Assembly: GCA_964036045.1 (NCBI GenBank)
Contig: CAXIWF010000081.1
Span: 1-64,000 of the forward strand
Direction: 5' to 3'
Origin: Eutreptiella sp. 'Long Island Sound 2002'
Taxonomy: Eukaryota > Euglenozoa > Euglenophyceae > Eutreptiales > Eutreptiaceae
Length of the DNA stretch: 64,000 nt
In this document: positions 25,557 to 36,779 of the stretch, piece after piece
Layout: each line of letters opens with the position of its first letter
Position numbering within the stretch: the first letter of the stretch is position 1
Notes under the pieces: generated by a model
Told to the model about the DNA's origin: nothing
What the model saw: the letters and a program-made list of their open reading frames with translations, nothing else
The model's database searches: none
Translations under genes and position numbers: made by a program

Positions 25557-28500
25557 TTGAGATATTTGGGGCGCAAGTTGCAAGGAATAAAGGGATTGGA
25601 GAGAAATTCCACCATAGCTGGTCCGGGAGAGTCTGATGCGTGGGAGCACCTGGGCGCCAAAGTGATCGTACTGGCTTGTTGGACTTTTTCAGTCACCAAA
25701 ACATGCAAACTAGCGGAAACAGGCATCGGAAAGGTGTTACGCCACTTCTCACGATCGTTTTGAGTATATGTGAGCCCGTTTTTTGGGCCGTTTAGCATCA
25801 TTTAAGAGATGAAAACAGAAAACTCCTGAGTTTGGGTGATTTTGAAGATTGGCATGGCCGGAGAAAAAATTTTTTTTCGAGGGGGGGGTCCAAAAAATGC
25901 GAAAATTTTTTTTCGCATTTTTGGGTACTATTTGACGTGGACTTTGCAATGGAAGCAAAAAAAACGGGGATGCGCATACCAGTTTGGAGATATGGGCCTT
26001 GCAAAAATTCGGTCCAAGAGGGTTGGAAACTTTGTTTTGCCGTTTTCTCCGTTTTTTTTTTCTCGGCACAGGGGTGCACCCACACCCACCACCGACCACG
26101 TATTGGTGCCAAACCAACCTCAAATATGATTTTTGGGGGTTAGGGACAACATGGCCCCACCAACCGCCCAAAATTGCAGGGTGGCTTGCCCCCTGGGCAA
26201 CGGCAAAGGGCCGCACCCCTTGGGACGGGGCTTCCCCGCTTGCCCAAGGGGGCCCCCCTCCGGTCGCATTGAGCACGTCGTATAGGGGGGTAAACGCCAC
26301 CAGTTTTGAGATATTTGGGGCGCAAGTTGCAAGGAATAAAGGGATTGGAGAGAAATTCCACGATAGCTGGTCCGGGAGAGTCTGATGCGTGGGAGCACCT
26401 GGGCGCCAAAGTGATCGTACTGGCTTGTTGGACTTTTTCAGTCACCAAAACATGCAAACTAGCAGAAACAGGCATCGGAAACGTGTTACGCCACTTCTCA
26501 CGATCGTTTTGAGTATATGTGAGCCCGTTTTTTGGGCCGTTTAGCATCATTTAAGAGATGAAAACAGAAAACTCCTGAGTTTGGGTGATTTTGAAGATTG
26601 GCATGGCCGGAGAAAAAATTTTTTTTCGAGGGGGGGGTCCAAAAAATGCGAAAATTTTTTTTCGCATTTTTGGGTACTATTTGACGTGGACTTTGCAATG
26701 AAAGCAAAAAAAACGGGGATGCGCATACCAGTTTGGAGATATGGGCCTTGCAAAAATTCGGTCCAAGAGGGTTGGAAACTTTGTTTTGCCGTTTTCTCCG
26801 TTTTTTTTTTCTCGGCACAGGGGTGCACCCACACCCACCACCGACCACGTATTGGTGCCAAACCAACCTCAAATATGATTTTTGGGGGTTAGGGACAACA
26901 TGGCCCCACCAACCGCCCAAAATTGCAGGGTGGCTTGCCCCGTGGGCAACGGCAAAGGGCCGCACCCCTTGGGACGGGGCTTCGCCGCTTGCCCAAGGGG
27001 GCCCCCCTCCGGTCGCATTGAGCACGTCGTATAGGGGGGTAAACGCCACCAGTTTTGAGATATTTGGGGCGCAAGTTGCAAGGAATAAAGGGATTGGAGA
27101 GAAATTCCACGATAGCTGGTCCGGGAGAGTCTGATGCGTGGGAGCACCTGGGCGCCAAAGTGATCGTACTGGCTTGTTGGACTTTTTCAGTCACCAAAAC
27201 ATGCAAACTAGCGGAAACAGGCATCGGAAAGGTGTTACGCCACTTCTCACGATCGTTTTGAGTATATGTGAGCCCGTTTTTTGGGCCGTTTAGCATCATT
27301 TAAGAGATGAAAACAGAAAACTCCTGAGTTTGGGTGATTTTGAAGATTGGCATGGCCGGAAAAAAAAATTTTTTTTCGAGGGGGGGGTCCAAAAAATGCG
27401 AAAATTTTTTTTCGCATTTTTGGGTACTATTTGACGTGGACTTTGCAATGGAAGCAAAAAAAACGGGGATGCGCATACCAGTTTGGAGATATGGGCCTTG
27501 CAAAAATTCGGTCCAAGAGGGTTGGAAACTTTGTTTTGCCGTTTTCTCCGTTTTTTTTTTCTCGGCACAGGGGTGCACCCACACCCACCACCGACCACGT
27601 ATTGGTGCCAAACCAACCTCAAATATGATTTTTGGGGGTTAGGGACAACATGGCCCCACCAACCGCCCAAAATTGCAGGGTGGCTTGCCCCCTGGGCAAC
27701 GGCAAAGGGCCGCACCCCTTGGGACGGGGCTTCGCCGCTTGCCCAAGGGGGCCCCCCTCCGGTCGCATTGAGCACGTCGTATAGGGGGGTAAACGCCACC
27801 AGTTTTGAGATATTTGGGGCGCAAGTTGCAAGGAATAAAGGGATTGGAGAGAAATTCCACCATAGCTGGTCCGGGAGAGTCTGATGCGTGGGAGCACCTG
27901 GGCGCCAAAGTGATCGTACTGGCTTGTTGGACTTTTTCAGTCACCAAAACATGCAAACTAGCGGAAACAGGCATCGGAAACGTGTTACGCCACTTCTCAC
28001 GATCGTTTTGAGTATATGTGAGCCCGTTTTTTGGGCCGTTTAGCATCATTTAAGAGATGAAAACAGAAAACTCCTGAGTTTGGGTGATTTTGAAGATTGG
28101 CATGGCCGGAGAAAAAATTTTTTTTCGAGGGGGGGGTCCAAAAAATGCGAAAATTTTTCTTCGCATTTTTGGGTACTATTTGACGTGGACTTTGCAATGA
28201 AAGCAAAAAAAACGGGGATGCGCATACCAGTTTGGAGATATGGGCCTTGCAAAAATTCGGTCCAAGAGGGTTGGAAACTTTGTTTTGCCGTTTTCTCCGT
28301 TTTTTTTTCTCGGCACAGGGGTGCACCCACACCCACCACCGACCACGTATTGGTGCCAAACCAACCTCAAATATGATTTTTGGGGGTTAGGGACAACATG
28401 GCCCCACCAACCGCCCAAAATTGCAGGGTGGCTTGCCCCCTGGGCAACGGCAAAGGGCCGCACCCCTTGGGACGGGGCTTCGCCGCTTGCCCAAGGGGGC

Positions 28501-30050
28501 CCCCCTCCGGTCGCATTGAGCACGTCGTATAGGGGGGTAAACGCCACCAGTTTTGAGATATTTGGGGCGCAAGTTGCAAGGAATAAAGGGATTGGAGAGA
28601 AATTCCACGATAGCTGGTCCGGGAGAGTCTGATGCGTGGGAGCACCTGGGCGCCAAAGTGATCGTACTGGCTTGTTGGACTTTTTCAGTCACCAAAACAT
28701 GCAAACTAGCGGAAACAGGCATCGGAAAGGTGTTACGCCACTTCTCACGATCGTTTTGAGTATATGTGAGCCCGTTTTTTGGGCCGTTTAGCATCATTTA
28801 AGAGATGAAAACAGAAAACTCCTGAGTTTGGGTGATTTTGAAGATTGGCATGGCCGGAGAAAAAATTTTTTTTCGAGGGGGGGGTCCAAAAAATGCGAAA
28901 ATTTTTTTTCGCATTTTTGGGTACTATTTGACGTGGACTTTGCAATGGAAGCAAAAAAAACGGGGATGCGCATACCAGTTTGGAGATATGGGCCTTGCAA
29001 AAATTCGGTCCAAGAGGGTTGGAAACTTTGTTTTGCCGTTTTCTCCGTTTTTTTTTTCTCGGCACAGGGGTGCACCCACACCCACCACCGACCACGTATT
29101 GGTGCCAAACCAACCTCAAATATGATTTTTGGGGGTTAGGGACAACATGGCCCCACCAACCGCCCAAAATTGCAGGGTGGCTTGCCCCCTGGGCAACGGC
29201 AAAGGGCCGCACCCCTTGGGACGGGGCTTTGCCGCTTGCCCAAGGGGGCCCCCCTCCGGTCGCATTGAGCACGTCGTATAGGGGGGTAAACGCCACCAGT
29301 TTTGAGATATTTGGGGCGCAAGTTGCAAGGAATAAAGGGATTGGAGAGAAATTCCACGATAGCTGGTCCGGGAGAGTCTGATGCGTGGGAGCACCTGGGC
29401 GCCAAAGTGATCGTACTGGCTTGTTGGACTTTTTCAGTCACCAAAACATGCAAACTAGCGGAAACAGGCATCGGAAACGTGTTACGCCACTTCTCACGAT
29501 CGTTTTGAGTATATGTGAGCCCGTTTTTTGGGCCGTTTAGCATCATTTAAGAGATGAAAACAGAAAACTCCTGAGTTTGGGTGATTTTGAAGATTGGCAT
29601 GGCCGGAGAAAAAATTTTTTTTCGAGGGGGGGGTCCAAAAAATGCGAAAATTTTTTTTCGCATTTTTGGGTACTATTTGACGTGGACTTTGCAATGAAAG
29701 CAAAAAAAACGGGGATGCGCATACCAGTTTGGAGATATGGGCCTTGCAAAAATTCGGTCCAAGAGGGTTGGAAACTTTGTTTTGCCGTTTTCTCCGTTTT
29801 TTTTTTCTCGGCACAGGGGTGCACCCACACCCACCACCGACCACGTATTGGTGCCAAACCAACCTCAAATATGATTTTTGGGGGTTAGGGACAACATGGC
29901 CCCACCAACTGCCCAAAATTGCAGGGTGGCTTGCCCCCTGGGCAACGGCAAAGGGCCGCACCCCTTGGGACGGGGCTTCGCCGCTTGCCCAAGGGGGCCC
30001 CCCTCCGGTCGCATTGAGCACGTCGTATAGGGGGGTAAACGCCACCAGTT
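25557..30050 (+). repeat. Array block 10: two-monomer higher-order repeat, three copies
   Basis: Six monomers alternate in type. Copies 25557, 27055 and 28553 each carry both ggaaaggtg (G at 25733, 27231 and 28729) and caatggaagc (G at 25952, 27451 and 28948). Copies 26306, 27805 and 29302 carry neither. The spacing is 1497-1499 bp. The change gtctgatgcg is common to all six, and ccacgatagc (26362, 27111, 28609, 29358) is in four of them, so the dimer arose within an already marked subfamily. This is the clearest dimeric higher-order repeat in the window. Confidence 0.85.
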
Positions 30051-30799
30051 TTGAGATATTTGGGGCGCAAGTTGCAAGGAATAAAGGGATTGGAGAGAAA
30101 TTCCACCATAGCTGGTCCGGGAGAGTCCGATGCGTGGGAGCACCTGGGCGCCAAAGTGATCGTACTGGCTTGTTGGACTTTTTCAGTCACCAAAACATGC
30201 AAACTAGCGGAAACAGGCATCGGAAACGTGTTACGCCACTTCTCACGATCGTTTGGAGTATATGTGAGCCCGTTTTTTGGGCCGTTTAGCATCATTTAAG
30301 AGATGAAAACAGAAAACTCCTGAGTTTGGGTGATTTTGAAGATTGGCATGGCCGGAGAAAAATTTTTTTTTCGAGGGGGGGGTCCAAAAAATGCGAAAAT
30401 TTTTTTTCGCATTTTTGGGTACTATTTGACGTGGACTTTGCAATGAAAGCAAAAAAAACGGGGATGCGCAGACCAGTTTGGAGATATGGGCCTTGCAAAA
30501 ATTCGGTCCAAGAGGGTTGGAAACTTTGTTTTGCCGTTTTCTCCGTTTTTTTTTTCTCGGCACAGGGGTGCACCCACACCCACCACCGACCACGTATTGG
30601 TGCCAAACCAACCTCAAATATGATTTTTGGGGGTTAGGGACAACATGGCCCCACCAACCGCCCAAAATTGCAGGGTGGCTTGCCCCCTGGGCAACGGCAA
30701 AGGGCCGCACCCCTTGGGACGGGGCTTCCCCGCTTGCCCAAGGGGGCCCCCCTCCGGTCGCATTGAGCACGTCGTATAGGGGGGTAAACGCCACCAGTT
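30051..30799 (+). repeat. Array block 11: single linking monomer
   Basis: This near-consensus atggccgg-class copy lies between the dimer block and the nine-monomer-spaced block. Private changes are cgtttggagta at ~30251 and gcgcagacc at ~30471. Confidence 0.75.
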
Positions 30800-33700
30800 T
30801 TGAGATATTTGGGGCGCAAGTTGCAAGGAATAAAGGGATTGGAGAGAAATTCCACCATAGCTGGTCCGGGAGAGTCCGATGCGTGGGAGCACCTGGGCGC
30901 CAAAGTGATCGTACTGGCTTGTTGGACTTTTTCAGTCACCAAAACATGCAAACTAGCGGAAACAGGCATCGGAAACGTGTTACGCCACTTCTCACGATCG
31001 TTTTGAGTATATGTGAGCCCGTTTTTTGGGCCGTTTAGCATCATTTAAGAGATGAAAACAGAAAACTCCTGAGTTTGGGTGATTTTGAAGATTGGCATGG
31101 CCGGAGAAAAATTTTTTTTTCGAGGGGGGGTCCAAAAAATGCGAAATTTTTTTTTCGCATTTTTGGGTACTATTTGACGTGGACTTTGCAATGAAAGCAA
31201 AAAAAACGGGGATGCGCATACCAGTTTGGAGATATGGGCCTTGCAAAAATTCGGTCCAAGAGGGTTGGAAACTTTGTTTTGCCGTTTTCTAGTTTTTTTT
31301 TTTTCTCGGCACAGGGGTGCACCCACACCCACCACCGACCACGTATTGGTGCCAAACCAACCTCAAATATGATTTTTGGGGGTTAGGGACAACATGGCCC
31401 CACCAACCGCCCAAAATTGCAGGGTGGCTTGCCCCCTGGGCAACGGCAAAGGGCCGCACCCCTTGGGACGGGGCTTTGCCGCTTGCCCAAGGGGGCCCCC
31501 CTCCGGTCGCATTGAGCACGTCGTATAGGGGGGTAAACGCCACCAGTTTTGAGATATTTGGGGCGCAAGTTGCAAGGAATAAAGGGATTGGAGAGAAATT
31601 CCGCCATAGCTGGTCCGGGAGAGTCCGATGCGTGGGAGCACCTGGGCGCCAAAGTGATCGTACTGGCTTATTGGACTTTTTCAGTCACCAAAACATGCAA
31701 ACTAGCGGAAACAGGCATCGGAAACGTGTTACGCCACTTCTCACGATCGTTTTGAGTATATGTGAGCCCGTTTTTTGGGCCGCTTAGCATCATTTAAGAG
31801 GTGAAAACAGAAAACTCCTGAGTTTGGGTGATTTTGAAGATTGGCAGAGCCGGAAAAAAATTTTTTTTTCGAGGGGGGGGTCCAAAAAATGCGAAATTTT
31901 TTTTTCGCATTTTTGGGTACTATTTGACGTGGACTTTGCAATGAAAGCAAAAAACCGGGGATGCGCATACCAGTTTGGAGATATGGGCCTTGCAAAAATT
32001 CGGTCCAAGAGGGTTGGAAACTTTGTTTTGCCGTTTTCTCCGTTTTTTTTTTCTCGGCACAGGGGTGCACCCACACCCACCACCGACCACGTATTGGTGC
32101 CAAACCAACCTCAAATATGATTTTTGGGGGTTAGGGACAACATGGCCCCACCAACCGCCCAAAATTGCAGGGTGGCTTGCCCCCTGGGCAACGGCAAAGG
32201 GCCGCACCCCTTGGGACGGGGCTTCCCCGCTTGCCCAAGGGGGCCCCCCTCCGGTCGCATTGAGCACGTCGTATAGGGGGGTAAACGCCACCAGTTTTGA
32301 GATATTTGGGGCGCAAGTTGCAAGGAATAAAGTGATTGGAGAGAAATTCCACCATAGCTGGTCCGGGAGAGTCCGATGCGTGGGAGCACCTGGGCGCCAA
32401 AGTGATCGTACTGGCTTGTTGGACTTTTTCAGTCACCAAAACATGCAAACTAGCAGAAACAGGCATCAGAAACGTGTTACGCCACTTCTCACGATCGTTT
32501 TGAGTATATGTGAGCCCGTTTTTTGGGCCGTTTAGCATCATTTAAGAGATGAAAACAGAAAACTCCTGAGTTTGGGTGATTTTGAACATTGGCATGGCCG
32601 GAGAAAAAATTTTTTTTCGAGGGGGGGGTCCAAAAAATGCGAAAATTTTTTTTCGCATTTTTGGGTACTATTTGACGTGGACTTTGCAATGAAAGCAAAA
32701 AAAACGGGGATGCGCATACCAGTTTGGAGATATGGGCCTTGCAAAAATTCGGTCCAAGAGGGTTGGAAACTTTGTTTTGCCGTTTTCTCCGTTTTTTTTT
32801 TCTCGGCACAGGGGTGCACCCACACCCACCACCGACCACGTATTGGGGCCAAACCAACCTCAAATATGATTTTTGGGGGTTAGGGACAACATGGCCCCAC
32901 CAACCGCCCAAAATTGCAGGGTGGCTTGCCCCCTGGGCAACGGCAAAGGGCCGCACCCCTTGGGACGGGGCTTTGCCGCTTGCCCAAGGGGGCCCCCCTC
33001 CGGTCGCATTGAGCACGTCGTATAGGGGGGTAAACGCCATCAGTTTTGAGATATTTGGGGCGCAAGTTGCAAGGAATAAAGGGATTGGAGAGAAATTCCA
33101 CCATAGCTGGTCCGGGAGAGTCCGATGCGTGGGAGCACCTGGGCGCCAAAGTGATCGTACTGGCTTGTTGGACTTTTTCAGTCACCAAAACATGCAAACT
33201 AGCGGAAACAGGCATCGGAAACGTGTCACGCCACTTCTCACGATCGTTTTGAGTATATGTGAGCCCGTTTTTTGGGCCGCTTAGCATCATTTAAGAGATG
33301 AAAACAGAAAACTCCTGAGTTTGGGTGATTTTGAAGATTGGCAGAGCCGGAAAAAAAATTTTTTTTCGAGGGGGGGGTCCAAAAAATGCGAAAATTTTTT
33401 TCGCATTTTTGGGTACTATTTGACGTGGACTTTGCAATGAAAGCAAAAAAAACGGGGATGCGCATACCAGTTTGGAGATATGGGCCTTGCAAAAATTCGG
33501 TCCAAGAGGGTTGGAAACTTTGTTTTGCCGTTTTCTCCGTTTTTTTTTTCTCGGCACAGGGGTGCACCCACACCCACCACCGACCACGTATTGGTGCCAA
33601 ACCAACCTCAAATATGATTTTTGGGGGTTAGGGACAACATGGCCCCACCAACCGCCCAAAATTGCAGGGTGGCTTGCCCCCTGGGCAACGGCAAAGGGCC

Positions 33701-35288
33701 GCACCCCTTGGGACGGGGCTTCCCCGCTTGCCCAAGGGGGCCCCCCTCCGGTCGCATTGAGCACGTCGTATAGGGGGGTAAACGCCACCAGTTTTGAGAT
33801 ATTTGGGGCGCAAGTTGCAAGGAATAAAGGGATTGGAGAGAAATTCCACCATAGCTGGTCCGGGAGAGTCCGATGCGTGGGAGCACCTGGGCGCCAAAGT
33901 GATCGTACTGGCTTGTTGGACTTTTTCAGTCACCAAAACATGCAAACTAGCGGAAACAGGCATCGGAAACGTGTTACGCCACTTCTCACGATCGTTTTGA
34001 GTATATGTGAGCCCGTTTTTTGGGCCGTTTAGCATCATTTAAGAGATGAAAACAGAAGACTCCTGAGTTTGGGTGATTTTGAACATTGGCATGGCCGGAG
34101 AAAAAATTTTTTTTCGAGGGGGGTGTCCAAAAAATGCGAAAATTTTTTTTCGCATTTTTGGGTACTATTTGACGTGGACTTGCAATGAAAGCAAAAAAAA
34201 CGGGGATGCGCATACCAGTTTGGAGATATGGGCCTTGCAAAAATTCGGTCCAAGAGGGTTGGAAACTTTGTTTTGCCGTTTTCTCCGTTTTTTTTTCTCG
34301 GCACAGGGGTGCACCCACACCCACCACCGACCACGTATTGGTGCCAAACCAACCTCAAATATGATTTTTGGGGGTTAGGGACAACATGGCCCCACCAACC
34401 GCCCAAAATTGCAGGGTGGCTTGCCCCCTGGGCAACGGCAAAGGGCCGCACCCCTTGGGACGGGGCTTCCCCGCTTGCCCAAGGGTGCCCCCCTCCGGTC
34501 GCATTGAGCACGTCGTATAGGGGGGTAAACGCCACCAGTTTTGAGATATTTGGGGCGCAAGTTGCAAGGAATAAAGGGATTGGAGAGAAATTCCACCATA
34601 GCTGGTCCGGGAGAGTCCGATGCGTGGGAGCACCTGGGCGCCAAAGTGATCGTACTGGCTTGTTGGACTTTTTCAGTCACCAAAACATGCAAACTAGCAG
34701 AAACAGGCATCGGAAACGTGTTACGCCACTTCTCACGATCGTTTTGAGTATATGTGAGCCCGTTTTTTGGGCCGTTTAGCATCATTTAAGAGATGAAAAC
34801 AGAAAACTCCTGAGTTTGGGTGATTTTGAAGATTGGCATGGCCGGAGAAAAAATTTTTTTTCGAGGGGGGGGTCCAAAAAATGCGAAAACTTTTTTCGCA
34901 TTTTTGGGTACTATTTGACGTGGACTTTGCAATGAAAGCAAAAAAGACGGGGATGCGCATACCAGTTTGGAGATATGGGCCTTGCAAAAATTCGGTCCAA
35001 GAGGGTTGGAAACTTTGTTTTGCCGTTTTCTCCGTTTTTTTTTTCTCGGCACAGGGGTGCACCCACACCCACCACCGACCACGTATTGGTGCCAAACCAA
35101 CCTCAAATATGATTTTTGGGGGTTAGGGACAACATGGCCCCACCAACTGCCCAAAATTGCAGGGTGGCTTGCCCCCTGGGCAACGGCAAAGGGCCGCACC
35201 CCTTGGGACGGGGCTTCCCCGCTTGCCCAAGGGGGCCCCCCTCCGGTCGCATTGAGCACGTCGTATAGGGGGGTAAACGCCACCAGTT
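30800..35288 (+). repeat. Array block 12: six monomers, first member of a nine-monomer-spaced pair
   Basis: Monomers start at 30800, 31549, 32297, 33046, 33794 and 34541. In order they carry a G7 rather than G8 run (~31124); gccgcttag with gaggtgaaaac (~31782-31807); gaacattggc (~32585); gtgtcacgcc with gccgcttag (~33226-33281); gaacattggc with agggtgcccc (~34082 and ~34484); and a shortened 11-bp hairpin core. The same series recurs 6735-6736 bp to the right. Alternate copies inside the block also resemble each other, so a dimer is nested in it. The copy at 32297 has aataaagtgatt for aataaagggatt. Confidence 0.8.
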
Positions 35289-36231
35289 TTGAGATATTTG
35301 GGGCGCAAGTTGCAAGGAATAAAGGGATTGGAGAGAAATTCCACCATAGCTGGTCCGGGAGAGTCCGATGCGTGGGAGCACCTGGGCGCCAAAGTGATCG
35401 TACTGGCTTGTTGGACTTTTTCAGTCACCAAAACATGCAAACTAGCGGAAACAGGCATCGGAAACGTGTTACGCCACTTCTCACGATCGTTTTGAGTATA
35501 TGTGAGCTCGTTTTTTGGGCCGTTTAGCATCATTTAAGAGATGAAAACAGAAAACTCCTGAGTTTGGGTGATTTTGAAGATTGGCATGGCCGGAGAAAAA
35601 TTTTTTTTTCGAGGGGGGGGTCCAAAAAATGCGAAAATTTTTTTTCGCATTTTTGGGTACTATTTGACGTGGACTTTGCAATGAAAGCAAAAAAAACGGG
35701 GATGCGCATACCAGTTTGGAGATATGGGCCTTGCAAAAATTCGGTCCAAGAGGGTTGGAAACTTTGTTTTGCCGTTTTCTCCGTTTTTTTTTTCTCGGCA
35801 CAGGGGTGCACCCACACCCACCACCGACCACGTATTGGTGCCAAACCAACCTCAAATATGATTTTTGGGGGTTAGGGACAACATGGCCCCACCAACCGCC
35901 CAAAATTGCAGGGTGGCTTGCCCCCTGGGCAACGGCAAAGGGCCGCACCCCTTGGGACGGGGCTTCCCCGCTTGCCCAAGGGGGCCCCCCTCCGGTCGCA
36001 TTGAGCACGTCGTATAGGGGGGTAAACGCCACCAGTTTTGAGATATTTGGGGCGCAAGTTGCAAGGAATAAAGGGATTGGAGAGAAATTCCACCATAGCT
36101 GGTCCGGGAGAGTCCGATGCGTGGGAGCACCTGGGCGCCAAAGTGATCGTACTGGCTTGTTGGACTTTTTCAGTCACCAAAACATGCAAACTAGCAGAAA
36201 CAGGCATCGGAAACGTGTTACGCCACTTCTC

Positions 36232-36239
36232 ACGATCGT
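36232..36239. repeat. 8-bp palindrome ACGATCGT
   Basis: This perfect palindrome lies in cttctcacgatcgttttg and contains a CGATCG hexamer. It is conserved in nearly all copies; cacgatggt (~53454), caccatcg (~46713 and ~51954) and cgatcactt (~5550) are exceptions. It is a handy once-per-monomer landmark. No function is claimed. Confidence 0.8.
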
Positions 36240-36254
36240 TTTGAGTATATGTGA

Positions 36255-36269
36255 GCCCGTTTTTTGGGC
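36255..36269. repeat. Short inverted repeat GCCC-GTTTTTT-GGGC
   Basis: Four-bp arms flank a 7-nt loop. In copies with gtgggcccg instead of gtgagcccg (near 1077, 44488, 45237, 49729, 50478, 57208 and 57958) the arms grow to five bp. It resembles a small terminator stem but is too short, and lies in a context with no gene, so no terminator is called. Confidence 0.6.
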
Positions 36270-36342
36270 CGTTTAGCATCATTTAAGAGATGAAAACAGA
36301 AAACTCCTGAGTTTGGGTGATTTTGAAGATTGGCATGGCCGG

Positions 36343-36370
36343 AGAAAAATTTTTTTTTCGAGGGGGGGGT
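36343..36370. repeat. A/T switch tract followed by G8 run
   Basis: An A-tract passes directly into a T-tract, then cga, then eight G. Across copies the A:T split varies widely (A4T10, A5T9, A6T8, A7T7, A8T8, A9T7) while the summed length stays near 14 in the atggccgg class and near 16 in the agagccgg class. The G run is seven or eight long. Long A and G runs of this sort bend or stiffen DNA and are prone to sequencing error. Confidence 0.85.
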
Positions 36371-36373
36371 CCA

Positions 36374-36403
36374 AAAAATGCGAAAATTTTTTTTCGCATT
36401 TTT
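36374..36403. repeat. Hairpin-forming inverted repeat, 13-bp arms
   Basis: The arms read aaaaatgcgaaaa and its exact reverse complement, separated by four T. With one bulged A the pairing extends outward through cc and gg. The core between the gcg and cgc is usually A4T8, but A3T9, A5T7, A6T6 (~56591) and A7T5 (~61079) also occur. The outer atgcg/cgcat arms are kept in almost every copy. One arm is damaged at ~4963 (cctattt) and one at 40890 (cgcactt). It could extrude as a cruciform or fold in a transcript. Confidence 0.85.
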
Positions 36404-36458
36404 GGGTACTATTTGACGTGGACTTTGCAATGAAAGCAAAAAAAACGGGGATGCGCAT

Positions 36459-36508
36459 ACCAGTTTGGAGATATGGGCCTTGCAAAAATTCGGTCCAAGA
36501 GGGTTGGA
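36459..36508 (+). repeat. Internal repeat copy A
   Basis: It contains, in order, accagtttggagatat, ggg, ttgcaa and agggttgga. The same elements occur in the same order 321 bp downstream in copy B, with 15 of 16 matches in the first element. This suggests that part of the monomer arose by an old internal duplication. Confidence 0.6.
36488..36504 (+). other. CENP-B-box-like 17-mer, one mismatch to the core
   Basis: The sequence attcggtccaagagggt fits the pattern NTTCGNNNNANNCGGGN except that the C of CGGG is A, so eight of nine fixed bases match. It is present in almost every monomer. A one-mismatch hit is not rare in 748 bp searched on both strands, and CENP-B itself is an animal protein, so this may be coincidence. 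Confidence 0.25.
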
Positions 36509-36532
36509 AACTTTGTTTTGCCGTTTTCTCCG

Positions 36533-36542
36533 TTTTTTTTTT
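36533..36542. repeat. Length-variable T run in ctccg-Tn-ctcgg
   Basis: The run is T10 here and varies from T8 (~7344) to T12 (~43268) between copies. It is one of the main causes of monomer length differences and of the frame shifts that break up every open frame across the array. At ~31291 ctccg is replaced by ctag; at ~60490 the run ends in cc. Confidence 0.85.
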
Positions 36543-36547
36543 CTCGG

Positions 36548-36600
36548 CACAGGGGTGCACCCACACCCACCACCGACCACGTATTGGTGCCAAACCAACC
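36548..36600. repeat. C-rich CACC stretch with TTGG/CCAA palindrome
   Basis: The + strand carries repeated cacc/cccac units followed by ttggtgccaaaccaa (36584-36598), an imperfect inverted repeat with TTGGT/ACCAA arms and a 5-nt centre. The minus strand is correspondingly G-rich. No known binding site is claimed. In one copy (~59008) the preceding caggggtgc has lost two G. Confidence 0.6.
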
Positions 36601-36660
36601 TCAAATATGATTTTTGGGGGTTAGGGACAACATGGCCCCACCAACCGCCCAAAATTGCAG

Positions 36661-36745
36661 GGTGGCTTGCCCCCTGGGCAACGGCAAAGGGCCGCACCCC
36701 TTGGGACGGGGCTTCCCCGCTTGCCCAAGGGGGCCCCCCTCCGGT
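36661..36745. repeat. G/C-rich block with nested palindromes
   Basis: The block includes ttgccccctgggcaa (36667-36681; six-bp arms, 3-nt centre), cttgcccaag, and GGGGGCCCCC (36729-36738). A variable site in it reads cttccccgc, ctttgccgc or cttcgccgc and is a useful subtype marker. In five right-hand copies GGGGGCCCCCC has become GGGGTCCCCC, which destroys the palindrome. Confidence 0.75.
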
Positions 36746-36779
36746 CGCATTGAGCACGTCGTATAGGGGGGTAAACGCC

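Noticed and set aside
36255-36269. GCCC-GTTTTTT-GGGC as a transcription terminator
   Set aside because: The stem has only four pairs, the T run is in the loop and not after the stem, and the array is not a bacterial operon.
36362-36376. G-quadruplex from the G8 run
   Set aside because: It is one G run only; other G runs are too far apart for a standard four-run motif. Intermolecular structures cannot be judged from sequence.
36311-36421. Possible third internal repeat (gtttgggtgattttgaag against tttttgggtactatttgac)
   Set aside because: Similarity is short, gapped and A/T-rich, so it is not distinguishable from chance by eye.
36487-36497. aattcggtcc as a possible RNA polymerase III B box
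   Set aside because: It lacks one base of the GGTTCGANTCC pattern and has no A box at a suitable distance upstream, so no tRNA or SINE-like unit is supported.
36616-36626. gggggttaggg, resembling the TTAGGG telomere repeat
   Set aside because: There is only a single TTAGGG per 748 bp, with no tandem telomeric run.
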